Below, piece after piece: positions 1 through 4,542 of a stretch of DNA of 5,518 bases; position 1 is the stretch's first letter; each line of letters begins with the position of its first letter. Where the stretch lies: NCBI GenBank assembly GCA_902465465.1, contig CABQNF010000083.1, positions 1 through 5,518 on the forward strand. The letters are read 5' to 3'. The notes beneath the pieces are model-generated. The model saw only the letters and a program-made list of their open reading frames with translations, ran no database searches and had not been told where the DNA came from. Source of the DNA: an uncultured Collinsella sp. (GTDB lineage Bacteria; Actinomycetota; Coriobacteriia; Coriobacteriales; Coriobacteriaceae). A program made the translations under genes and the position numbers.

Positions 1-2
1 GT

Positions 3-998
3 ACGCGCTTTATCAACAACATCATCTACGCCGTGGTTGCCGTGATCGGCTGCGCGGGCGTGATCACGGGCGTGCCTGCGGCGCTCACGGTGGGCGGCGT
101 GCAGATCTTCCTGTCCTACGCCAACCAGTACACTAAGCCGTTCAACGAGGTCACGAACGTCATCACGCAGATCCAGACCGCGTACGCCTCGGCGCGCCGC
201 ATGTTCGCGTTGCTCGACGCGCGCGAGCAGGAGCCCGACGCTGCGGATGCCATTGAGCTCGCCGCCCCGAAGGGCGAGGTTTCGTTTGAGCATGTGGACT
301 TTAGCTATGTGCCCGGCCGCAAACTGCTGCAGGACATCTGCATCGAGGCCAAATCCGGCATGCGCTTTGCCCTGGTCGGTCCCACGGGCTGTGGAAAGAC
401 GACGCTCATCAACCTGCTGCTGCGCTTTTACGATATCGATGCTGGGCGCATCGTGGTCGATGGCTGCTCCTCGCGTGACTACACGCGTGCGAGTCTGCGC
501 CGCGCCTTTGGCATGGTGCTGCAGGACACCTGGCTGTTCGAGGGCACAGTGGCCCAGAACATTGCCTACGGTTGCCCAGATGCCACGCGCGAGCAGATTG
601 TCGAGGCCGCCAAGCGCGCTCATGCGCATAAGTTTATCGTGCAGCTGCCAGGCGGTTACGATACGGTGATCGGCGAGGACGGCGGCACGTTTAGCCAGGG
701 TCAAAAACAGCTGCTGTGCATCGCGCGCGTCATGCTCACCGATCCGGCGATTCTGCTGCTGGACGAGGCAACGTCGAGCATCGATACGCGTACCGAGCTG
801 CAAGTGCAGGCGGCATTCGACGAGCTCATGGCTGGCCGCACGAGCTTTGTCGTAGCACACCGCCTGTCGACGATTCGCAACGCCGATTGCATCCTGGTCA
901 TGCGCGATGGCGAGATTATCGAGCGTGGCACGCACGATGAACTGCTCGCGGCAGGCGGCTTTTACGCCGAGCTCTACCGCAGCCAGTTCGCCCAGTGA
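3..998 (+). CDS. ABC exporter, fused permease/ATPase half-transporter (5' truncated by window edge)
   Basis: This is the C-terminal part of an ABC exporter half-transporter, which uses ATP hydrolysis at the cytoplasmic membrane to move a substrate outward as a homo- or heterodimer. The frame is open from base 3, so the gene begins outside the window; a GTG at 33 lies within a membrane helix and is not the start. Bases 3-140 encode the last two transmembrane helices. The ATPase domain then shows Walker A GPTGCGKTT (378-404), a Q-loop in MVLQDTW, the signature FSQGQ (690-704), Walker B ILLLDE with the catalytic Glu (750-767), the D-loop SSID and the H-loop His (858-860). All catalytic residues are present, so this subunit should hydrolyse ATP. 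The signature departs from LSGGQ, as in many MdlB/LmrD-like multidrug exporters. The partner subunit, if there is one, would lie upstream. The substrate cannot be told from the sequence. Confidence 0.95.
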   Translation, partial: TRFINNIIYAVVAVIGCAGVITGVPAALTVGGVQIFLSYANQYTKPFNEVTNVITQIQTAYASARRMFALLDAREQEPDAADAIELAAPKGEVSFEHVDFSYVPGRKLLQDICIEAKSGMRFALVGPTGCGKTTLINLLLRFYDIDAGRIVVDGCSSRDYTRASLRRAFGMVLQDTWLFEGTVAQNIAYGCPDATREQIVEAAKRAHAHKFIVQLPGGYDTVIGEDGGTFSQGQKQLLCIARVMLTDPAILLLDEATSSIDTRTELQVQAAFDELMAGRTSFVVAHRLSTIRNADCILVMRDGEIIERGTHDELLAAGGFYAELYRSQFAQ

Positions 999-1073
999 GC
1001 AAGCCCGTGGGGCAAATTAATCAGGTTTGTTTGTCTCATAGAGCGATCGTGTTATATAGCGTTCTACCAGCGC

Positions 1074-1165
1074 GTGAAACAATTTGACGGTATTTCGTGA
1101 AACAATTTGACGGCGTTTTGTGAAACAGTTTTTCGGCCATTCGTGAAACGTTCTGCGGCGGTTTC
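1074..1165. repeat. Four tandem 23-bp units with GTGAAAC core
   Basis: GTGAAAC begins at 1074, 1097, 1120 and 1143, exactly 23 bp apart. The first two units share the 17-bp core GTGAAACAATTTGACGG. Units three and four keep GTGAAAC and a CGG in the second half but diverge between them. Each unit ends in TTTC or similar, so GAAAC and TTTC form an imperfect inverted repeat; it is perfect in unit four (GAAAC with GTTTC). As 23 is not a multiple of three, the array cannot encode an in-frame peptide repeat. It could be a clustered protein-binding site or the relic of a mobile or regulatory element. The function is unknown. Confidence 0.85.
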
Positions 1166-1232
1166 AATCCGAAGTACATACTGTTAAATCTGTCCAAAGA
1201 TGTCGTCTGCGTCGCCAATCGACAGACGGTGG

Positions 1233-1260
1233 TTTACATCTGTCACGTTAGTACTAAGAT
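1233..1260 (+). promoter_or_regulatory. Candidate sigma-70-type promoter for the flavodoxin gene
   Basis: TTTACA (1233-1238) and TAAGAT (1255-1260) are separated by 16 bp and each match the -35 and -10 consensus at four to five of six positions. Transcription would start near 1267, giving a leader of about 45 nt before the GTG start at 1313. This is read by eye only; the region is AT-rich, so chance matches are possible. Confidence 0.4.
1248..1257. promoter_or_regulatory. 10-bp perfect palindrome TTAGTACTAA, possible operator
   Basis: TTAGTACTAA is its own reverse complement and overlaps the spacer and first bases of the candidate -10 box. That is a typical place for a repressor site. No regulator gene is adjacent in the window, so the assignment as an operator is inference from position and symmetry. 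Confidence 0.3.
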
Positions 1261-1296
1261 ATTCATCTAATAAATTGCATTAGTGGCTTTAGTTTT

Positions 1297-1302
1297 GGGG
1301 GA
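1297..1302 (+). promoter_or_regulatory. Ribosome binding site deciding the GTG start at 1313
   Basis: GGGGGA lies 10 nt before the GTG at 1313. An earlier in-frame GTG at 1283 has only AT-rich sequence upstream and no Shine-Dalgarno match, and it would sit very close to the predicted transcription start. The ATG at 1319 is 16 nt from the motif, less well placed. Confidence 0.55.
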
Positions 1303-1312
1303 AACGAGCAAC

Positions 1313-1870
1313 GTGACTATGACATGCTCTTTGGTGGTCAACAGCAAGAGCGGTAATACCAGGATGGTTTCGGGCGCGATCAAGCGCGCTCTGCAGGCTG
1401 CGGGCGTTGAGTTTGTCCATGCCGCGGCGTTGAGCGACGATGCGGATGCAGATCAGGTTGCGCTCGAGGCGCAGGGCGCCTGCGCGGCCGACACGGTGCT
1501 CGTCGGTTTTTGGTGCGACAAGGGCGCGTGCACGCCTTCGGTTGCCGCGCTGCTCTCCGCTCTGCACGGCAAGCGCGTTTTCCTCTTTGGTACCTGCGGT
1601 TTTGGCGCCGACCAGAGCTATTATCAGCAGATTATCAATCGCGTGACCTCCAATTTTGCCGAGGATGCCGAGCTGGTGGGTTGGGCAATGTGCCAGGGCA
1701 AGATGGGTCCCGCGGTCAAGCAGCGCTACGAGGCCATGCTCGAGCAAGATCCCGACAATGTCCGCTTTAAGATGCTGCTCGATAACTGGGTCGCCGCAAA
1801 GGATCACCCCACCAAGAAAGATCTGGACAACATGGCGGCAGCCGCCAAAAAGGCCGTGCTGGGGGAGTAG
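1313..1870 (+). CDS. Flavodoxin family protein (Flavodoxin_3-like)
   Basis: A 185-aa soluble protein with a flavodoxin fold, expected to bind FMN and carry electrons in the cytoplasm for a reductase partner. The first strand CSLVVNS leads into the phosphate-binding loop SKSGNT (residues 11-16), the standard FMN phosphate site. A second strand DTVLVGFWCDKGACTPSV (about 60-77) and a third KRVFLFGTCGFG (about 87-98) complete the flavin pocket; the family often has a W-x-D-K-G motif here, as seen. The C-terminal third, with MCQGKMGPAV and the helical tail KDLDNMAAAAKKA, fits the Flavodoxin_3 group, which includes the BilS proteins of bilirubin-reducing gut bacteria. There is no bilirubin reductase gene beside it, so I do not assign bilS. 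It appears to be transcribed alone: a candidate promoter lies upstream and a strong terminator follows. The start is chosen from the GGGGGA at 1297-1302; residue 1 would be fMet from GTG. Confidence 0.88.
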   Translation: MTMTCSLVVNSKSGNTRMVSGAIKRALQAAGVEFVHAAALSDDADADQVALEAQGACAADTVLVGFWCDKGACTPSVAALLSALHGKRVFLFGTCGFGADQSYYQQIINRVTSNFAEDAELVGWAMCQGKMGPAVKQRYEAMLEQDPDNVRFKMLLDNWVAAKDHPTKKDLDNMAAAAKKAVLGE

Positions 1871-1911
1871 CTCGCTGCTCGCGGTCCTTCGTGCAAAACA
1901 ATACAAATGTG

Positions 1912-1939
1912 AAAGCCTCGATATTCTCGAGGCTTTTTT
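1912..1939 (+). terminator. Rho-independent terminator of the flavodoxin gene
   Basis: A perfect 10-bp stem (AAAGCCTCGA at 1912-1921 pairing with TCGAGGCTTT at 1927-1936) with a 5-nt loop and a run of six T (1934-1939). It lies 42 bp after the flavodoxin stop. The A/T flanks make it partly usable from the other strand, but no convergent gene is seen. Confidence 0.93.
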
Positions 1940-2167
1940 CTTGCCACTTGTGGGCGCAACCGTGGCAAGCGTTTGGGGTGACATTTTCCATCACCCCGAT
2001 GACGAGGCCGTTCTGGACAACGCGCTCGCATGCGTTCGCTGGATGTATTCAGAGTGGGACGGGGTTTCCGGATGGATGGGGTTTCCAGAAGGTATGGGCT
2101 GAGGGCTACGCGGGGTAGCCGTAGAGGCATGAATAAGGGGGTTGAAAATAAACGATACTACATGCAG

Positions 2168-2173
2168 TATAAA
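2168..2173 (+). promoter_or_regulatory. Weak -10-like box next to the poly-G tract
   Basis: TATAAA at 2168-2173 resembles a -10 box, with TTGAAA at 2142-2147 as a poor -35 (20-bp gap, longer than normal). If used, transcription would begin near 2180, so the G run would lie in the first transcribed bases. This is a low-confidence candidate; no better promoter was found by eye in the region. Confidence 0.2.
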
Positions 2174-2181
2174 TTTAATGT

Positions 2182-2192
2182 GGGGGGGGGGG
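2182..2192. repeat. Homopolymeric tract of 11 G
   Basis: Eleven consecutive G in an otherwise AT-rich stretch, about 290 bp upstream of the SipW-type peptidase gene. G tracts of this length change length readily during replication and in other bacteria tune promoter spacing or reading frame of surface genes. No real reading frame crosses it, so any effect would be on transcription or the leader RNA. The true length may also be uncertain because such runs are hard to sequence. Confidence 0.95.
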
Positions 2193-2478
2193 TACGATAT
2201 CTGAGCCGTACAAAATATTAGACCCTCTATTGAGAAGTTGTGTAGGGGTTAGCCGCAGGCGTTGGATAAAGCAGACAAGTGCGGGGACAAATAACCACTT
2301 ACGGCAAAAATAGTAGCATTTGGCGGAAAGACGTTGATAAAAACGCGGAAGTAGCTACGGTGATTGTTAGAAATAGATTTCAGATTGGCTTTTTCGAACT
2401 CATCTATTAAACGTTTTAGAAAAGCGGCTAATCCTTGATGGGATCGAATATGGCCTCGATGGGGATGAAATAATCACG

Positions 2479-3036
2479 TTGGCAGCGCGCGGATTCAGAC
2501 GATTTATTTCACTTCTTAGTGGCATGGCGCTCGCGCTTGTCATAGCCCTTGCCGTCGTTTCTTTCGCTCCCCGTGCATTTGGTTACATGCCCTTCGCCGT
2601 GCTCTCGGGCTCTATGGAGCCCGAGCTTCCCGTTGGTTCCATGGTGTTTGTTCACCAGGTTGATCCAACGGATATTGCCATGGGCGACAATGCAACTTTT
2701 TACCGATCGGACGGCGCCGTGGTGACTCACCAGGTGTACGAGGTCGACCCTGTGGCGCAGACGATCAGCACGCAGGGAATCGCAAACAAAAATGCAGATG
2801 GAACCATCATGCACGACGCCGAGCAGACGCCTTTTTCACGCGTGATCGGCGTCGTTTCTTTTTGTGTCCCTTACCTGGGCTTCGTTAACGCATATTGCAC
2901 GACGATGCCCGGTTTGCTTGTTGTGGTGGCCGTTCTGGCGCTGCTGGTCGCGGCGTCGATAGTGCTCGATCGGATGGTTCCCGACGAGCCTGCGGGCAAT
3001 CATGCCCGCGCGCATGCGGGGGAGCGGCGTCCATAG
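2479..3036 (+). CDS. sipW: SipW-type signal peptidase I (ER/archaeal type, S26B)
   Basis: A 185-aa membrane-bound signal peptidase that should cleave the special signal peptides of the next two gene products at the outer face of the membrane. After a basic N-terminus (RGFRR) comes a transmembrane helix (about 10-31), then the catalytic serine in VLSGSMEP (Ser45), the strand VGSMVFV, and a histidine in VVTHQVYEV (His84). His replaces the Lys of ordinary bacterial SPase I, which is the hallmark of the SipW/ER type. The third box reads TQGIANKNADG (98-108), where relatives usually have G-D-x-N-x-x-x-D; the first Asp is replaced by Ile and Asp107 remains. A second hydrophobic helix (about 145-163) precedes a polar tail. 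TTG at 2479 is the start: no standard start codon lies upstream in this open frame, GGGGA is 13 nt before it, and starting at the ATG at 2524 would remove the positive N-terminus. The hairpin after the stop separates it from the fibre gene, 71 bp on. Confidence 0.93.
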   Translation: MAARGFRRFISLLSGMALALVIALAVVSFAPRAFGYMPFAVLSGSMEPELPVGSMVFVHQVDPTDIAMGDNATFYRSDGAVVTHQVYEVDPVAQTISTQGIANKNADGTIMHDAEQTPFSRVIGVVSFCVPYLGFVNAYCTTMPGLLVVVAVLALLVAASIVLDRMVPDEPAGNHARAHAGERRP

Positions 3037-3053
3037 CGGCAGGGGAGAGGCGT

Positions 3054-3077
3054 CGGCAACGGCAAGGGCCGTTGCCG
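3054..3077 (+). other. GC-rich hairpin between sipW and the fibre subunit gene
   Basis: CGGCAACGGC (3054-3063) pairs perfectly with GCCGTTGCCG (3068-3077) around an AAGG loop. There is no T run after it, so it is not an ordinary terminator. It lies 30 nt before the fibre gene start and just before its ribosome binding site. It may partially block read-through, mark a processing point, or protect the 5' end of a fibre mRNA. Confidence 0.8.
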
Positions 3078-3092
3078 GGGAAGTCGATTTTC

Positions 3093-3104
3093 GAAAGGAA
3101 GAGG
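3093..3104 (+). promoter_or_regulatory. Strong purine-rich ribosome binding site of the fibre gene
   Basis: GAAAGGAAGAGG ends 3 nt before the ATG at 3108, with AGGA 8 nt away. It is the best-formed ribosome binding site in the locus, fitting an abundant structural protein, and it decides the start against the longer open frame that extends upstream into the sipW region. Confidence 0.75.
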
Positions 3105-3107
3105 ACG

Positions 3108-3797
3108 ATGGAAAACAAGAAGAAAAAGCGCTACGGCATCGTTGCCGCCTTGCTGCTGCTGGTGCTGGCCGCCGGCGTGGGCACCTATGCATGGCTGACG
3201 GCGCAGTCGAGCCTGACCAACAACTTCACTACTGCGGGCATCAACAAGCCAACTACCGATCCCGACAAACCGGGGCAGCCAATTCCGACTGACCCCAATA
3301 AGGTCAACGGCAACCTGACCGAGACCAAATGGGTTAAGGACTCTAAGCTCGCCCCCGGCGTGTCTGTTGCCAAGAATCCCAATGTCGGTATCGGCAAGGG
3401 GTCAGAGGATGCATATGTGTACGTTTTCGTGAGCAACAAGACGGCGCCTGCCGGGACCATAGACTCCAAGACGACTTACTTCACCATTAACCCTGGCTGG
3501 AAGGCCGTTGATGCGACCGCCGTTGCGGGCGAGCCGACTCATTATCTCGGTGGCCTCTTCGTTTATGTTGGCAATGGGACCGAGGCCACTCCGCTTATTG
3601 CCAGCAAGACCGAGGACAAGTGGACCGGTGAGCTGTTCACCCAGGTGACTACGCCCAAGGAGACCGAGCAAAAGGATTTCGCCAATCCTGCCACGATGGA
3701 TGTCAACTGTTTCATTTACGCAGCAGACGACACCACTGAGGGTTCGTCTGCGTCTGCTTTGGCTGCTGCCCAGACTTGGGCTAACGGCCTGAAGTAA
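3108..3797 (+). CDS. TasA/camelysin-like exported protein with SipW-cognate signal peptide, probable major fibre subunit
   Basis: A 229-aa exported protein and likely the main substrate of the upstream peptidase. It begins with a lysine-rich stretch (NKKKKRY), a hydrophobic core (about 11-24) and then GVGTYAWLTAQSSLTNNFTT, which follows the SipW-cognate signal pattern G-T-[YWL]-A then a polar segment ending in NxFTxG. Cleavage is expected after Ala28 (GTYA|WLT), leaving about 201 residues. A Pro/Asp-rich linker (PTTDPDKPGQPIPTDP, about 46-61) leads into a beta-rich body with LAPGVSVAKNPNVGIG and SEDAYVYVFVSNK (about 83-110), typical of TasA/camelysin-type beta-sandwich proteins. The C-terminus has no sorting signal or second membrane helix, and there is only one Cys. 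In Bacillus subtilis, SipW-processed TasA forms biofilm fibres. By analogy this is a matrix or surface fibre subunit, which is inference. It is flanked by hairpins on both sides and has the strongest ribosome binding site, suggesting high expression. Confidence 0.85.
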   Translation: MENKKKKRYGIVAALLLLVLAAGVGTYAWLTAQSSLTNNFTTAGINKPTTDPDKPGQPIPTDPNKVNGNLTETKWVKDSKLAPGVSVAKNPNVGIGKGSEDAYVYVFVSNKTAPAGTIDSKTTYFTINPGWKAVDATAVAGEPTHYLGGLFVYVGNGTEATPLIASKTEDKWTGELFTQVTTPKETEQKDFANPATMDVNCFIYAADDTTEGSSASALAAAQTWANGLK

Positions 3798-3811
3798 TCT
3801 CACCCCCCTCC

Positions 3812-3870
3812 ACCGAGATCCCGGCCCGCTCCCCATCCCCATTTTCGGGTCGGGATCTCGGTCCCCCTTT
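3812..3870 (+). terminator. Long hairpin after the fibre gene, likely partial terminator or mRNA-stabilising element
   Basis: A 17-bp stem (3812-3828 with 3846-3862) that is perfect except for one G-U pair, with a 17-nt loop. The tail reads TCCCCCTTT, so the U tract is short and interrupted. It begins 14 bp after the fibre stop, and the next gene starts 30 bp after the stem. The combination suits incomplete termination: much fibre mRNA, less of the downstream genes. Confidence 0.75.
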
Positions 3871-3891
3871 GATCGACGATTGGCGAACGTA

Positions 3892-4539
3892 ATGCTCAAC
3901 AATCTTTCCGACAATCAGAAACGCACCTTGGCGCTTGCCGCGATGGCGCTGTTGGCCCTGGCGTGCCTGTGCGGCACGCTGGCTTTTACCGTTGATATGG
4001 TCCCGGCGAACAACGTCCTATCGTTTGGCAGCGTGAAGGTACGAGTCTGCGAATACACCCTAAACGAGCAGGGCGAGGAGATTCCGTTTGAGGCCAACGA
4101 GCACGGGGGCTATCCCGACACCAAGGCCGGGGGCTCTGACATCAGCCGCATCGTGCGCGTGGAGAACGCCGGCGCGCAGCCTGAGTACGTTCGCGCACGT
4201 CAGCGCATGACGTCAGTGGCGCCCGACGGTTCGAGCGCGGATGCCTCGGGCAACGTTGCCTTTCACGTGAACGCGGGCGAGGGGTCCCCGTGGATCGATG
4301 GCGGCGATGGGTGGTACTACTACCGCGGATTGGCTGGTCGTGGCGGCATGCTCGACCCCGGCGCCATGACGGAGAGTCTCATGGACTCGCTGCGCTTTGT
4401 GGGCGACTACCACGATGCCGCGCGCGACGGCTCATTCAGGCTCGATATCGACGTCCAGGCCGTGCAGGCCAAAAACCAGCAGGCAAACGATACCGTCCTC
4501 GACGTGCTCGACGTCGCGGGCTGGCCGGAGGCGAACTAG
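3892..4539 (+). CDS. Second SipW-cognate exported protein, probable minor TasA/camelysin-like subunit
   Basis: About 215 aa. The N-terminus carries NQKRT, a hydrophobic core (13-27) and CGTLAFTVDMVPANNVLSFGSVKV, again the SipW-cognate pattern, with expected cleavage after Ala31 (GTLA|FTV). The body shows hallmarks of TasA/camelysin-like subunits: SRIVRVENAGAQPEYVRAR (a donor/acceptor-like beta strand), DGWYYYRGLAGRGGMLDPGAMTESLMDSLRF (the DGWYYY ... PG ... T motif) and a closing strand FRLDIDVQAVQAKN. A role as accessory, capping or anchoring subunit beside the preceding fibre protein is inferred from position and lower similarity to it. The ATG at 3892 is preferred although its ribosome site is poor (GGCGA at 3882-3886); a TTG at 3880 would add four residues. 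The weak initiation site and the hairpin before it both predict lower output than the preceding gene. Its stop is only 3 bp before the next possible start, so the two are probably co-translated. Confidence 0.82.
   Translation: MLNNLSDNQKRTLALAAMALLALACLCGTLAFTVDMVPANNVLSFGSVKVRVCEYTLNEQGEEIPFEANEHGGYPDTKAGGSDISRIVRVENAGAQPEYVRARQRMTSVAPDGSSADASGNVAFHVNAGEGSPWIDGGDGWYYYRGLAGRGGMLDPGAMTESLMDSLRFVGDYHDAARDGSFRLDIDVQAVQAKNQQANDTVLDVLDVAGWPEAN
4527..4531 (+). promoter_or_regulatory. Ribosome binding site for the beta-helix protein, inside the preceding gene
   Basis: GGAGG lies 11 nt before ATG 4543 and within the last codons of the minor subunit gene, which implies translational coupling. A second match, GGAGA (4545-4549), lies 8 nt before ATG 4558, so either ATG could be used. 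Confidence 0.5.
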
Positions 4540-4542
4540 CCC

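Larger units (their letters stand above)
999..1312. other. Intergenic region between ABC exporter and flavodoxin gene
   Basis: About 314 bp without a convincing gene. It contains the 23-bp tandem repeat array (1074-1165), an inverted repeat CGTCTG/CAGACG (1204-1209 with 1223-1228), two copies of ATCTGTC (1188-1194, 1238-1244) and the candidate promoter of the next gene. No strong terminator follows the exporter; the only hairpin seen is a weak GCCC/GGGC stem just after its stop, without a T run. Confidence 0.6.
1940..2478. other. Long AT-richer non-coding region upstream of the SipW locus
   Basis: No frame here looks like a real gene: the open frames are short and overlap in several phases. 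What it does hold: an 8-bp inverted repeat CTTGCCAC/GTGGCAAG (1940-1947, 1962-1969); a 7-bp one GGGGTGA/TCACCCC (1975-1981, 1991-1997); GGGGTTTCC twice, 17 bp apart (2061-2069, 2078-2086); a hairpin GGCTAC/GTAGCC (2104-2109, 2115-2120); an 11-G run (2182-2192); an imperfect hairpin around GCTTTTTC and GAAAAGC (2388-2395, 2419-2425); and an imperfect direct repeat GATGGGATCGAATA / GATGGGGATGAAATA (2437-2450, 2458-2472). I could not fit it to a known riboswitch class. It probably carries the promoter and leader of the surface locus. Confidence 0.6.

Noticed and set aside
1074..1165. Possible CRISPR array
   Set aside because: The units are contiguous at 23 bp with no unique spacers of 30 bp or so, they diverge strongly, and no cas genes are present.
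1036..1218. Small minus-strand frame of 60 codons across the 23-bp repeats
   Set aside because: The repeat period is not a multiple of three, so the peptide does not repeat. There is no good ribosome site, and the frame looks accidental.
1313..1870. Naming the flavodoxin gene bilS
   Set aside because: The family resemblance is real, but the bilirubin reductase and regulator usually linked to bilS are not in the window, so the specific name is not supported.
1289..1984. Long open frame of 231 codons on the minus strand
   Set aside because: It is antisense to the flavodoxin gene and runs through its terminator. It is rich in residues typical of reversed GC-rich codons, and the plus-strand gene has clear family motifs.
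2030..2221. Plus-strand frame of 63 codons containing the poly-G tract
   Set aside because: No family resemblance, no clear ribosome site and low-complexity content. A phase-variable small gene cannot be excluded, but I see no support for one.
2221..2478. A known riboswitch (for example cyclic di-GMP) in the sipW leader
   Set aside because: I looked for the conserved core elements of common classes and did not find them. The visible hairpins are imperfect and do not form a recognised architecture.
2895..3107. Longer fibre protein starting upstream at 2895
   Set aside because: This would overlap sipW by more than 140 bp and place the SipW-cognate signal in mid-protein. The ATG at 3108 has a strong ribosome site and puts the signal at the N-terminus.
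3402..3914. Open frame of 170 codons on the minus strand
   Set aside because: Antisense to the fibre gene and its terminator hairpin; no recognisable domain and no ribosome site that convinces.
3955..3975. Lipoprotein signal in the minor subunit (ALACLCG)
   Set aside because: The Cys residues lie inside the hydrophobic core without a proper L-x-[GA]-C lipobox, and the following GTLAFTVD segment fits the SipW-cognate pattern much better.
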